Source: Accumulibacter sp964420975
GTDB taxonomy: Bacteria > Pseudomonadota > Gammaproteobacteria > Burkholderiales > Rhodocyclaceae
Assembly: GCA_964420975.1 (NCBI GenBank)
Contig: CAYQVH010000017.1
Span: 19,023-83,022 of the forward strand
Reading direction: 5' to 3'
Length of the DNA: 64,000 bases
Part shown: in pieces, positions 8,088-16,238 of the stretch
Numbering within the stretch: the stretch's first letter is position 1
How the letters are laid out: the number at the start of each line of letters is the position of its first letter
Position numbers and translations under genes: made by a program
The notes under the pieces: model-generated
Told to the model about the DNA's origin: nothing
The model's database searches: none
What the model saw: only the letters and a program-made list of their open reading frames with translations

Positions 8088-8851
8088 GCTACTGGTGGGT
8101 TGACGCAAAGCACACGAACGACGCGGCGGTCACTCTTTTTGCCGACCTCGATCAGGTTTTCGCCCTCGACGGCGACCTCGTCGCCAGCGACTCCCTGTCC
8201 CACGTCCTGCGTGTCAGCGCCGGAGGAAAGCGCTATTACGTCAAGCGCTACAGTGGTACCGGCAAGAATCTCAAACGACGCTGGTTCGGACTGCGCCGCT
8301 GGCTGGGGCCGCCCCGAGTCCGCGCCGAATGGCGTAACCTGCTCGCTTTTCGCCAGTGGGGAATACCGACCGCAACCCTCGTCGCCTATGGCCTCGAGCG
8401 TCACCTTGGCGGTTTCTTGCGCGGCGCTCTGGTCACCGAAGAGATCCCCGACGCGAACGACCTCGCGCAGTTGGCACGCGCGAACGATCCCCGCCTGCAC
8501 GACCGACGATGGCTGGCGCAGGTGCTGGCGCAGACGGCGTGCATTGCACGCACGCTACACGCCGCCGGCTTTGCCCACAACGATCTCAAGTGGCGCAACC
8601 TGCTGGTGACCGTTGGATCGTCACCAACGGTTTACCTGATCGACTGTCCAAGCGGCAGTTTCTACCATGGTCCGCTGCTCGACTATCGAATCGTCAAGGA
8701 TTTGGCGTGCCTCGACAAACTCGGGAAGCGTCTGCTCTCGCGCACCCAGCGCCTGCGGTTTTATCTTGAGTATGTGGAACAGCCACGCCTGCGCGACGAA
8801 GATCGTAGGCGAGTTCGCAAAATCGCGACTTTTTTCGATGGTCGCGACTGA
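8084..8851 (+). CDS. Lipopolysaccharide kinase InaA-family protein
   Basis: A 255-aa protein kinase-like fold starting at the GTG that overlaps the TGA of rfaP. The nucleotide-binding lysine lies in KRYYVKRYSGTGKNLKRRW. The catalytic loop is FAHNDLKWRNLL and the metal Asp is in VYLIDCPSG. InaA/Kdo-kinase-like proteins phosphorylate LPS core sugars; here the substrate is inferred only from the operon. HND replaces the more usual HRD, but the Asp and the downstream Asn are kept, so activity is plausible. The next gene follows at once. Confidence 0.8.
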   Translation: MSYWWVDAKHTNDAAVTLFADLDQVFALDGDLVASDSLSHVLRVSAGGKRYYVKRYSGTGKNLKRRWFGLRRWLGPPRVRAEWRNLLAFRQWGIPTATLVAYGLERHLGGFLRGALVTEEIPDANDLAQLARANDPRLHDRRWLAQVLAQTACIARTLHAAGFAHNDLKWRNLLVTVGSSPTVYLIDCPSGSFYHGPLLDYRIVKDLACLDKLGKRLLSRTQRLRFYLEYVEQPRLRDEDRRRVRKIATFFDGRD

Positions 8852-8896
8852 TTGCCAGCTCGCCCCCGGCGCTGGCCAACGGCGGGCCCGCGGATA

Positions 8897-10330
8897 GTGA
8901 CGCCACCGCTACGCAGCGCGAGCGAACTCTGCGCATCCGGCCGACAGCCAGCGCTGCCTTTCCGGATCGCCCTCGCCGATGGTCGAGAACTGACGGTGAC
9001 TCGCCTGCTGCGCGTGTTGCCGGCCAGGCGCCTGGTCGGCGAAGGGACGTTCGATCGCCAGCGAGTGCTGGTCAAGATGTTCATCGGCAAACACACTAAA
9101 CGTCGCTGGCAGCAGGAGCAGCACGGACTGCAGGCGCTCGCTGCCTGCAGCCTGCCGACGCCTGCGCTGCTGGCCGCGCAGGCGATGGCCGGGGGAGGAC
9201 ACGTGCTGCTGACCGAGTTTCTTGACTCGGCTGAAAGCCTGGCCGAAACCTGGGCGAAACTGCCCCACCGTACCGCCGGTGACGCGCAGTCTGTCGCCTT
9301 GCTGACGCCCGCACTGGCGCTGCTCGGCCGGCTGCATTCGGCGGGACTGATCCAGGAAGACCTTCATCTGGGCAACTTCCTGCGCCAGCACGACTCGCTG
9401 TTCCTGGTCGATGGCGACGCCGTGCGCGTCGTCAGCCGCGGAACGCCGCTGCCGGCAGCGCGTGCGGGAGCCAACCTGGCGGTGTTTCTCGCGCAGCTGC
9501 CACCCGCGTGGGACTCTCAGGCAGCCGTGATGGTCGCCTCCTACGGCAACGAGTTCCGCGGCGAAACACCCTCCCTGCCGGCGCTGCTGGAGGAAATCGC
9601 TCGCGTACGCCGCTGGCGTCTGCGCGACTTTCTGGCGAAAACCGTCCGCGACTGTTCGCTGTTTGCCGTTGACCAAACCGCTACGCGCTTCAGCGCCGTC
9701 TGCCGCCGTGACGCCGCACGACTGGCCGCGGTGATGGCGTCGCCCGACGCGGCCATCGACCGCGCCGAAGTGTTCAAGGACGGCGGCACGACGACCGTCG
9801 CTCGCCTGCAACAGGACGACGCCGAGTGGTTGATCAAGCGATACAACCTCAAGGGCTGGGGACACGCCCTCGGTCGCGCCTGGCGCCCTAGCCGTGCCTG
9901 GCATTCGTGGCAGGCCGCACACCGCCTGCGCTTTCTCGGCGTCGCGACTCCTGCCCCGTTGGCGCTGATCGAGGAGCGCTGCGGGCCGTTGCGCCGACGT
10001 GCCTGGCTGATCAGCGACTACTGCCCAGGTCCGAACTTGCTGACGCATCTTGCCGCCGAGCGCGAACCCCCTCCCGCCGAGGCACAGGCGATCCGGGCGC
10101 TGTTCGATTCGCTGCATCGGCACCGGATCAGTCACGGCGATCTGAAAGCGACCAACCTGCTCTGGCACGCCGGGGAAGTTCTGCTGATCGACCTCGACGC
10201 GGTCGTCCAGCATCGGTCGGAACTTAGCTTCGCACGCGCCTGGCGCCGCGATCGCGCCCGCCTGCTGCGCAACTGGCCGATCGATTCGCCCCTCCATCGC
10301 TGGCTCGAGCGGACGCTTCCCCAAGCGTGA
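8897..10330 (+). CDS. Tandem double-kinase protein (InaA/RIO-like), LPS core operon
   Basis: A 477-aa protein with two kinase-like halves in one chain. The N-terminal half has VLVKMFIGKHTKRRW (ATP lysine), LIQEDLHLGNFL (catalytic loop) and FLVDGDAVR (metal Asp). The C-terminal half has WLIKRYNLKGWGHALGRAW, RISHGDLKATNLL and VLLIDLDAV. Both halves keep the catalytic Asp, though the first has QED where His is usual. The start is placed at GTG 8897; the frame is open back to a TTG at 8852. It is the third kinase gene in a row after rfaP, and I infer a role in phosphorylating LPS core sugars, perhaps two sites. It converges with msbA, 36 bases away. Confidence 0.75.
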   Translation: MTPPLRSASELCASGRQPALPFRIALADGRELTVTRLLRVLPARRLVGEGTFDRQRVLVKMFIGKHTKRRWQQEQHGLQALAACSLPTPALLAAQAMAGGGHVLLTEFLDSAESLAETWAKLPHRTAGDAQSVALLTPALALLGRLHSAGLIQEDLHLGNFLRQHDSLFLVDGDAVRVVSRGTPLPAARAGANLAVFLAQLPPAWDSQAAVMVASYGNEFRGETPSLPALLEEIARVRRWRLRDFLAKTVRDCSLFAVDQTATRFSAVCRRDAARLAAVMASPDAAIDRAEVFKDGGTTTVARLQQDDAEWLIKRYNLKGWGHALGRAWRPSRAWHSWQAAHRLRFLGVATPAPLALIEERCGPLRRRAWLISDYCPGPNLLTHLAAEREPPPAEAQAIRALFDSLHRHRISHGDLKATNLLWHAGEVLLIDLDAVVQHRSELSFARAWRRDRARLLRNWPIDSPLHRWLERTLPQA

Positions 10331-10366
10331 GGGCGCGCCGCCAGAACGTCGCTCGTTTCCCGAGTT

Positions 10367-12205
10367 TCAGACCGGCACCGCAGTGGCGACGGCAGCGCCG
10401 TTGCTCTGCTCACTAAACTGCAGCGCGTGCAGACGCGCGTAGGGACCACTCCGGGCAAGCAGGTCGGCGTGACGGCCGCGTTCGACAATGCGGCCTTCTT
10501 CCATGACCAGGATCAGGTCTGCCCTCTCGATCGTTGACAGGCGATGGGCGATCACCAGCGTCGTTCTTCCCGCCATCACCTGATCGAGTGCGCTCTGAAT
10601 GTGGCGCTCGGATTCGCTGTCGAGCGCTGAAGTCGCCTCGTCGAGGATCAGGATGGGCGCGTCTTTGAGCAGCGCGCGGGCGATCGCCAGACGCTGCCGC
10701 TGCCCGCCCGACAACATGACGCCGTTTTCACCGACGACGGTGTCGAAGCCTTCGCCGAGCTGATCGATGAACTCGCGCGCGCACGCCGCGTCGGCCACTC
10801 CTTCGAGTGCCGCGCGCGGCGCTGCGGAGAGATCGCCATAAGCGATGTTGTTGGCCACCGTGTCGTTGAAGAGAACGACCTGCTGGGTCACCAGCGCAAT
10901 TTGTCGACGCAGGCTGCGCAAGGTGTAGTCCTCGACGTCGACGCCGTCGATCAGGATCTGTCCCGACTCATGGTGATAAAAGCGGGGAATCAACGCCGCG
11001 AGCGTCGACTTGCCGCTCCCCGAGCGGCCAACCAAGGCCACCATCTGCCCCGGTTCAGCGACAAAGCTGACGTTCTCGAGCACCGGCTGGCTCTGCCCCG
11101 GATAGGTGAAACGGAGGTTCTTGACCTCGAGGCGGCCAGTGACCCGCGCGACTTCGGTCCGCCCGTGATCCGGTTCCGGCGCCTCGTCGAGTTGCAGAAA
11201 AATGCTTTCGGCCGCCGCCAGCCCTTTCTGAATCGTCGCGCTCACTTCCGAGAGCTGGCGGATCGGCTTCGGCAGCATTCCCGCTGCCGTCAGATAGGCA
11301 ACGAGATCGCCCGCCGACGCATCTCCGCGCAGAAAGAGCACGAGAACCAGCAGCGCGGCCATCGCGCTGAAAGTCACCAGCTGCAGCGCCGGCGTATAAC
11401 TCGCCGCGGTCTTCACCATGCTGAGCTGCTTCGCCTTGTTCGCCTGGCTGGCGGCACGAAAGCGCGCCGACTCATAGTCTTCGCCGCCAAAGCTACGCAC
11501 GACGCGGTAGCCCTGAATCGTTTCCGATGCGACGTGGGTCAGATCGCCCATGGTCTCCTGGATCTTGCGGCTCTGCTTGCGGAAGCGGCGACTCGCATGG
11601 CTGACCATGAGGCCGATGATCGGCAGGATGGCAACCATCACCAGCGTCAGGCGCCAGTTCATCCACAACAGATAGCCGAAGAGGAAGATCACTGACAGGC
11701 CTTCCCGGATGACGACCTTGATCGCGTCGGTGGCCGCACCCGTCACCATCGTCACGTCGTACGTGATGCGCGAAATCAGATGCCCCGAGTTGTGCCGATC
11801 GAGATAGGCGTTCGGCAGCCGCAGCAGGCTGTCGAACAGCGCTCGCCGGAGATCGTCGATCAGTCCCAGCGAGACGCGAGCCAGGTAGTAGTTGCCCAGA
11901 AACGAGCCCGCCCCCTGCCAAGTGATCACCATCACCAGCAGCAACGGGACGGCGTAGATCAGGTCGACCGGACCGAGCAGCGGCAGCGTCGTTTGCGTCG
12001 CCTCGCGGCCGGCGTTCAGGCCATCGACGAAGAATTTGAGAATTCCGGCCAGCATCGGCTGCGACGAGGCGAAGATCAGGTAGCCGAGCAGGCTGACCGC
12101 GAACAGACCGATCAGCGGCCGTAGATAGCCGAGCAACCGCAGGTAGATGCGCAGCGAAGAAACGCGAGGCGGGCTGGTCGAAGGCATGAGTACCGAGTTT
12201 ACCAT
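10367..12205 (-). CDS. msbA: Lipid A export ABC transporter MsbA
   Basis: A 612-aa half-transporter that flips lipid A-core across the inner membrane. The N-terminal half has six predicted membrane helices. The C-terminal ATPase has Walker A GRSGSGKST, signature LSGGQRQRLAIARALL, Walker B ILILDEATSALD and the H-loop IAHRLSTIE. The start at 12205 is supported by GAGG about 8 bases upstream; an in-frame ATG at 12187 (MPSTSPPRV) is an alternative. Placement tail to tail with the LPS core operon fits its role. Confidence 0.95.
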   Translation of the reverse strand: MVNSVLMPSTSPPRVSSLRIYLRLLGYLRPLIGLFAVSLLGYLIFASSQPMLAGILKFFVDGLNAGREATQTTLPLLGPVDLIYAVPLLLVMVITWQGAGSFLGNYYLARVSLGLIDDLRRALFDSLLRLPNAYLDRHNSGHLISRITYDVTMVTGAATDAIKVVIREGLSVIFLFGYLLWMNWRLTLVMVAILPIIGLMVSHASRRFRKQSRKIQETMGDLTHVASETIQGYRVVRSFGGEDYESARFRAASQANKAKQLSMVKTAASYTPALQLVTFSAMAALLVLVLFLRGDASAGDLVAYLTAAGMLPKPIRQLSEVSATIQKGLAAAESIFLQLDEAPEPDHGRTEVARVTGRLEVKNLRFTYPGQSQPVLENVSFVAEPGQMVALVGRSGSGKSTLAALIPRFYHHESGQILIDGVDVEDYTLRSLRRQIALVTQQVVLFNDTVANNIAYGDLSAAPRAALEGVADAACAREFIDQLGEGFDTVVGENGVMLSGGQRQRLAIARALLKDAPILILDEATSALDSESERHIQSALDQVMAGRTTLVIAHRLSTIERADLILVMEEGRIVERGRHADLLARSGPYARLHALQFSEQSNGAAVATAVPV

Positions 12206-12251
12206 GCCGCCTCAGGTTCGCCGGGGACGGCTCGCCGCCGAGCGGCGAGGG

Positions 12252-12737
12252 TCAGCGTCGCGGCGGATGAAGGCCGAATTGATCGAAGAAGCGGACCGCG
12301 GTCGGATCGACGGCTCCCGGCGAAATCACGTGCTCGCCGATCGCCTTGCCGCCGATGGCGAACTCGCCGACCGCCAACCCGCCCATCGCGGCGAAGCCGA
12401 ACGCGGCACCGCCGATGGCAAACAATCCGACCGCCGCGCCACCAAACGCGAGCAATGCGCCGATCGCACAACCGCCAACCGCGAACACTCCGACAGCGAG
12501 GCCACCGATCGCGACCACGCCGCGCGCCATCCCACCGACGGCGACGATGCCGGTGGCGATGTCGCCCACCGCGAAAACCCCCCGGGCATGGCCACGCCGC
12601 TCACCACCCGCCGGGTCGGGACCCATCGCCACCGACCACAAAGGCATGCCCAACATCTGGACGTCGCTCTGGCGACGAACGCCGCGCCCAAATTGCGTCA
12701 ACGGCGCCGGACTACCGGCTTGCTTGGTCCTCATCAT
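12252..12737 (-). CDS. Glycine-rich decapeptide-repeat protein
   Basis: A 161-aa protein. After a basic 50-residue N-terminus (with LWSVAMGPDPAGGE) comes a run of about eight 10-residue repeats of the form GVFAVGGxAx, with small hydrophobic residues at fixed positions (GIVAVGGMAR, GVVAIGGLAV, GLFAIGGAAF, GEFAIGGKAI). Such period-10 Gly/Ala/Val repeats suggest a stacked beta-helix or a membrane-packing sheet; no enzyme motif is visible. The start is one of two adjacent ATGs preceded by GAGGAG. It overlaps the end of the upstream ribbon-helix-helix gene by 26 bases, so the two are co-transcribed. The molecular role is unknown. Confidence 0.7.
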   Translation of the reverse strand: MMRTKQAGSPAPLTQFGRGVRRQSDVQMLGMPLWSVAMGPDPAGGERRGHARGVFAVGDIATGIVAVGGMARGVVAIGGLAVGVFAVGGCAIGALLAFGGAAVGLFAIGGAAFGFAAMGGLAVGEFAIGGKAIGEHVISPGAVDPTAVRFFDQFGLHPPRR

Positions 12738-12924
12738 CTTCTCCTCGTGTGATGCCAACGGTGCTCGCAGGCACTCTTGGCAAGAGCCCCCGGCGGGCGA
12801 GGGCGTCGCGTAAAAGAAACTCGATCTGCGCGTTGACGCTGCGTAGTTCGCCCTGTGCAAGGCGTTCGAGTTCGACCCAGAGAGTGGGGTCAATGCGCAG
12901 CAGAAACGCCTTCTTGTCGGCCAT
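12712..12924 (-). CDS. Ribbon-helix-helix (Arc/CopG-like) DNA-binding protein
   Basis: A 70-aa protein: MADKKAFLLRIDPTLWVELE gives the beta strand and first helix, and LRSVNAQIEFLLRDALARRG the second helix of a ribbon-helix-helix fold, as in Arc and TraY-like regulators. It lies between an SPFH gene and the repeat-protein gene on the same strand. Such small regulators are often found beside SPFH genes. It probably controls its own operon; a palindrome overlapping the operon's -10 box at 14017-14033 is the obvious candidate site. No toxin partner is evident. Confidence 0.8.
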   Translation of the reverse strand: MADKKAFLLRIDPTLWVELERLAQGELRSVNAQIEFLLRDALARRGLLPRVPASTVGITRGEDDEDQASR

Positions 12925-13011
12925 CGTCGCTGCGCTCAGGCAAGTTCAGGGCCTGTACTGGCGGCTTGCCAGCCCTCCGCGACCAGCGCCCGTTGCTCGG
13001 ACACTGCGTCG

Positions 13012-13947
13012 TCACGCGTAGAGCGTGCCGGTGTTGATCACTGGCTGCACTTCCGACTCGGCGCAGAGGACGGTCATCAGATTGCTGACCATCGCCGCCT
13101 TGCGTTCGTCGTCGAGCGTGACTACCTGCTTCGCCGACAGCTCGGAGAGCGCCATTTGTACCATCGAGACGGCGCCATGGACGATCTTCTGTCGAGCGGC
13201 AATGATCGCCTCGGCCTGCTGTCGGCGCAGCATGACCTGGGCGATTTCCGGAGCATAGGCGAGGTGCGTCAGACGCGCCTCTTCGACCACCACGCCTGCC
13301 TGATCGAGCCTCGCCTGCAGTTCTTTTTCCAGCGCGCGGGCAACAACATCCGCCGAAGCGAGCAGTGTCGCGTCATTGGCACCCGCCGATTCGCCGTCGC
13401 CGACGTCGTAGGCGAAGTTGGACGCCAGATGACGAACCGCTGCCTCGCTCTGGACCTTGACGAAGGTTTCGTAGTCGTCGACGTCGAAAGCCGCTTTGGC
13501 GGTGTCTTCGACGTGCCAGACGACGACGGCAGCAATCTCTATCGGGTTGCCGCGTTTGTCGTTGACTTTGAGCTTGTCGCCGTTGAGGTTGCGCGCGCGC
13601 AGTGACATTTTCTTCCGCGTGTAAAAAGGATTGGTCGCGCGCAGCCCCGGAACGCGACTCGTTCCACGATAGTCGCCAAAGAGCTGCAGGATCGCCGCCT
13701 CGTTCGGCTGCAGCGTGTACAAGCCACCCAAGACGAGAGCGGCAACGATAAACAGCGCGGCAATGACGAGAACCGAGGTGAGGTTCAGTCCGCGCAGATT
13801 GGCGGCGTCCACCACTACGCTGTAGACGCGCCAGACGCCTGCAGCCAGCAGCCCAAAGCCGATGAGCAGGGCGAGGAAGCCGTTGTAGGTGCCGATTGGT
13901 GTTTCGTCGTGAGCACCGTCGTGAGTCGAGTTTGAGTTGCGGCGCAT
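13012..13947 (-). CDS. SPFH/band-7 domain membrane protein
   Basis: A 311-aa protein with two adjacent N-terminal membrane segments (NGFLALLIGFGLLAAGVW and LTSVLVIAALFIVAALVLGG). An SPFH domain of about 180 residues (NEAAILQLFGDYRG ... NPIEIAAVVVWHVEDTAKAA) and a helical region (APEIAQVMLRRQQAEAIIAA) follow. SPFH proteins build membrane microdomains and act in membrane quality control. The start ATG has AAGGAGAG five bases upstream; the longer in-frame start is rejected on this ground. It is first in an operon with the RHH regulator and the decapeptide-repeat protein. It is a different subtype from the SPFH/SHOCT protein at the window start. Confidence 0.9.
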   Translation of the reverse strand: MRRNSNSTHDGAHDETPIGTYNGFLALLIGFGLLAAGVWRVYSVVVDAANLRGLNLTSVLVIAALFIVAALVLGGLYTLQPNEAAILQLFGDYRGTSRVPGLRATNPFYTRKKMSLRARNLNGDKLKVNDKRGNPIEIAAVVVWHVEDTAKAAFDVDDYETFVKVQSEAAVRHLASNFAYDVGDGESAGANDATLLASADVVARALEKELQARLDQAGVVVEEARLTHLAYAPEIAQVMLRRQQAEAIIAARQKIVHGAVSMVQMALSELSAKQVVTLDDERKAAMVSNLMTVLCAESEVQPVINTGTLYA

Positions 13948-14014
13948 GGTTACTCTCCTTGAGGGGTCTGTCGTATCCGTGGCGAAAGCGCCGACGATCA
14001 TCGGACATAGCAGA

Positions 14015-14044
14015 ATGATATCACTGCAATATCTCGTTGGTCAA
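14015..14044 (-). promoter_or_regulatory. Promoter of the SPFH-RHH-repeat operon, with overlapping palindrome
   Basis: On the minus strand TTGACC (14044-14039) and TATCAT (14020-14015) are spaced by 18 bases, a good sigma-70-type promoter about 70 bases before the SPFH start codon. A palindrome with arms GATAT and ATATC separated by 7 bases covers 14017-14033, inside the spacer and overlapping the -10 box. A repressor bound there would block RNA polymerase, and the RHH protein of the same operon is the natural candidate. Confidence 0.6.
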
Positions 14045-14095
14045 GCCTTGCTGCGAAGACACGGCTGCGGAAGCAGCCACCACAGGAGCAAGAGC

Positions 14096-14401
14096 ATGAC
14101 CAGAAGGACGAGGCGGAACCACGCACCGGCATTCAAGGCACAGGTTGCGCTTGCCGCGCTGAAGAGCGACAAGACGCTAGCGGAGCGGGCGCAGCAGTAT
14201 GACATTCACCCGAATCAGATCACCGACTGGAAGCGACCAGTTACGGAGCGTGCGGGGCAGATTCTTGGTGACGCCAGCAGCCGGGCGAGCAATGATCCGG
14301 ACCTGACGAAACTGCACGCCAAGATCGGCCAGTTGACGCTGGAAAACGATTTTTTAGAGCATGCGCTCACCAAGGCGGGCGGGCTTCCCGCAAGGCGATG
14401 A
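14096..14401 (+). pseudogene. IS3-family transposase OrfA, remnant element
   Basis: A 101-aa helix-turn-helix OrfA: the N-terminus MTRRTRRNHAPAFKAQVALA and the motif YDIHPNQITDWKR are typical of IS3-group OrfA proteins. It ends with the leucine-rich HAKIGQLTLENDFLEHALTK segment that leads into the frameshift region. OrfB is missing apart from its first codons, so the element cannot transpose by itself. OrfA itself looks intact. No clear terminal inverted repeats were found. Confidence 0.85.
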
Positions 14402-14460
14402 TTGACCGCAACCACAAACTTCCGTGTCGCATCAGTTGCGCCCCGAGGGCTTCGAGGTCG
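14398..14460 (+). pseudogene. IS3-family OrfB, 5' stub only
   Basis: Right after OrfA, in the overlapping ATGA arrangement usual for IS3 elements, MIDRNHKLPCRISCAP resembles the first residues of an IS3 OrfB integrase. The DDE catalytic domain is absent because the sequence passes directly into the 3' end of the next gene, a regulator on the other strand. About 1 kb of the element has been lost. Confidence 0.55.
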
Positions 14461-14466
14461 GGCGAT

Positions 14467-15486
14467 CTACTCGGCGCGGCGGGCCATCGCGCGGTGAATC
14501 ATGGCTTCTACCGCAGGGGTCGCGTGGATCGGCACCAGCTCGGTTCCCGGATGCGCCGTCTGGAAGACGCGAAAGACCTCGTCCGCAAACGCCTGACCGA
14601 TTTCCCATACACCTTCGAAGTCGAGCACTACCGTATGAAACTTCTCGAAACGCAACGTGAGTCGCTTCGCTTGCGAGCGCGAGACGAGCTTTTCACCTTC
14701 AACCTGGGCAAGGCGAACGGGGACGATCGTCTTCGCAAACGTATACTCCTCCGGTGCGGCAAAGCGAGCGAAGACCTCCTGCGTAGTACGTGTGGTCTCG
14801 TTCCCCAGGCGCATCAGAACGACCGTCCCCGGCGCCTCCTTGGGGCGTTCGAGCAGGATGTCGGTGAAGCCGTCATCGGGCATGAAATGAAGGTTGCCAG
14901 ACCGGATATCGAAGACGTCGAAAAGCTTCGAGGCAAAGAAAATCCCCTCGCCGGTATGGTTTTCCGGATCGGTGGTGAGTTTGCCTTTCGCCAGCTCCAG
15001 GATCGCTTCGCGCGGATCGAAGAGTCCGAGCGCCTTCTGAATCTTGAGGAAAATCCCTTCGCCGTCATCAAAGACCCACGCTTGCGTATGGAGCACTGTT
15101 GTGGACATTCCCACCTGTACCGACTGCGAGCCGCTGTGGTCGATCGCGTTGTTGACCATTTCGGTGATGCCGTAATGCCAGATATCGCGTACGTTTTCCG
15201 GCATTTTCGCCACCAACGGGGCGCAAAGCGTTCGCCAGACAACGTCCTCGGCAAGCCCCGCTCGGGGAAAACGGCCTTCCTGGCGTTCTCTCTCGCGCAG
15301 CCGCCAGACCCTCGCCCGCGTCGCGCCAGCGGCTTCAATCAACCCGCGCGCGACCAAACGCGCGAGATGGTTGGCGACGCTTTGCCGGGATAGGCCGAAC
15401 TCGACGCCAAGCGTCGCGGCGATCCTCGGCTGTTGAGTGGCAATGAGTTGAATTGCCCGCCTCTCAAACGCCTTTTTGTCAATCAC
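14467..15486 (-). CDS. Winged-helix / HATPase / STAS-like (DUF4325) regulator
   Basis: A 339-aa three-part protein. Residues about 10-60 form a winged helix (LGVEFGLSRQSVANHLARLV). Residues about 85-235 form a GHKL-type ATPase with N-box ITEMVNNAIDH (E109, N113) and G1 box FDDGEGIF (140-144). The C-terminal 90 residues match the DUF4325 STAS-like domain (VVLDFEGVWEIGQAFADEVF). The domains recall anti-sigma kinase and antagonist modules fused to a DNA-binding domain, so it could sense nucleotides and act on its own promoter. The start is GTG with AAGGAC upstream. Tandem TTGACAATC copies lie just upstream. It stands alone, convergent with the IS3 remnant. Confidence 0.85.
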   Translation of the reverse strand: MIDKKAFERRAIQLIATQQPRIAATLGVEFGLSRQSVANHLARLVARGLIEAAGATRARVWRLRERERQEGRFPRAGLAEDVVWRTLCAPLVAKMPENVRDIWHYGITEMVNNAIDHSGSQSVQVGMSTTVLHTQAWVFDDGEGIFLKIQKALGLFDPREAILELAKGKLTTDPENHTGEGIFFASKLFDVFDIRSGNLHFMPDDGFTDILLERPKEAPGTVVLMRLGNETTRTTQEVFARFAAPEEYTFAKTIVPVRLAQVEGEKLVSRSQAKRLTLRFEKFHTVVLDFEGVWEIGQAFADEVFRVFQTAHPGTELVPIHATPAVEAMIHRAMARRAE

Positions 15487-15517
15487 AACGAGTCCTTTTG
15501 ACCATCAAATGTGGCTT

Positions 15518-15547
15518 GATTGTCAACGAACGCCTATCGATTGTCAA
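15518..15547 (-). promoter_or_regulatory. Tandem direct repeat upstream of the wHTH/ATPase gene (candidate operator)
   Basis: The nonamer TTGACAATC (minus strand) occurs at 15547-15539 and again at 15526-15518, exactly 21 bp apart or two helical turns. A third TTGACAA lies over the first codons of the gene (15482-15476). Because the gene encodes a winged-helix protein, these copies are a plausible autoregulatory site. One copy may also serve as a -35 box, so promoter and operator functions cannot be separated by eye. Confidence 0.4.
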
Positions 15548-15760
15548 AATGTGCGCGAGGTCTCTCAGCGCATGCTTGCGGCGTCAGGTCGCGCCTGGGG
15601 GATACCGTGTCGCCGATGCGCGCCACGACGCCGCGACCGAGGTGTGTTGTGGTAGATTTTCCGCCGCCCGTTTTCTGGCGTCTGCGCAGCGGTTCGACCG
15701 ATCGCCGGACTTCACTCTTTCCCATCTTGTCCCGCCGATTCACTGCCAAAAGGAACCCAC

Positions 15761-16198
15761 ATGAAACCTTTCGCCCTCGCAACCCCGCTAGTGATCTTGT
15801 TTGCCGCCACCTCGACGGTCGCGCAGGACGCCGCTGTCCTGCGTGACCTCGATTCGGCGGGCCGGGTGACCCTGACCAAGGACCAATTGCTGCAGCTGCT
15901 TCCCGGCGCCAAGATGAGCCGGGTCTCGGCGCGGGGAAATACGCATTACTGGCAAAACGACGCTGACGGAACGTTCATCATTTCCAGCGACAACAAGGAC
16001 CGCGGCAAGGGTTCCTCGACCGCGCGTGGCAAATGGCACATCTCGGACGACGGTCGCTACTGCGTACTGATCGAATGGAAGACGGTTGATAACGAAGAGT
16101 GGTGTCGCTACATCGTGCGCGCCGGCGACGTCTACTACGGCACCAAGTCCGACAAGACGGGAACCGAGAAGGTCTACCGACTGGAGATCGGCAAGTAG
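15761..16198 (+). CDS. Small secreted protein, DUF995-like
   Basis: A 145-aa protein with a clear signal peptide (MKPFALATPLVILFAATSTV, cleavage near AQD at about residue 22), so it is exported to the periplasm or beyond. The mature part has one pattern seen in DUF995-type proteins: ARGNTHYWQNDADGTFIIS, GKWHISDDGRYCVLIEWK and WCRYIVRAGDVYYG. Two cysteines (CVL and WCRY) could form a disulfide. No enzymatic motif is seen. It is monocistronic, with 274 bases of non-coding sequence upstream. Confidence 0.75.
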   Translation: MKPFALATPLVILFAATSTVAQDAAVLRDLDSAGRVTLTKDQLLQLLPGAKMSRVSARGNTHYWQNDADGTFIISSDNKDRGKGSSTARGKWHISDDGRYCVLIEWKTVDNEEWCRYIVRAGDVYYGTKSDKTGTEKVYRLEIGK

Positions 16199-16238
16199 GT
16201 CCCGGGTCGCCGCCGCGTGCTGGCAGGCACCTCCAGCT

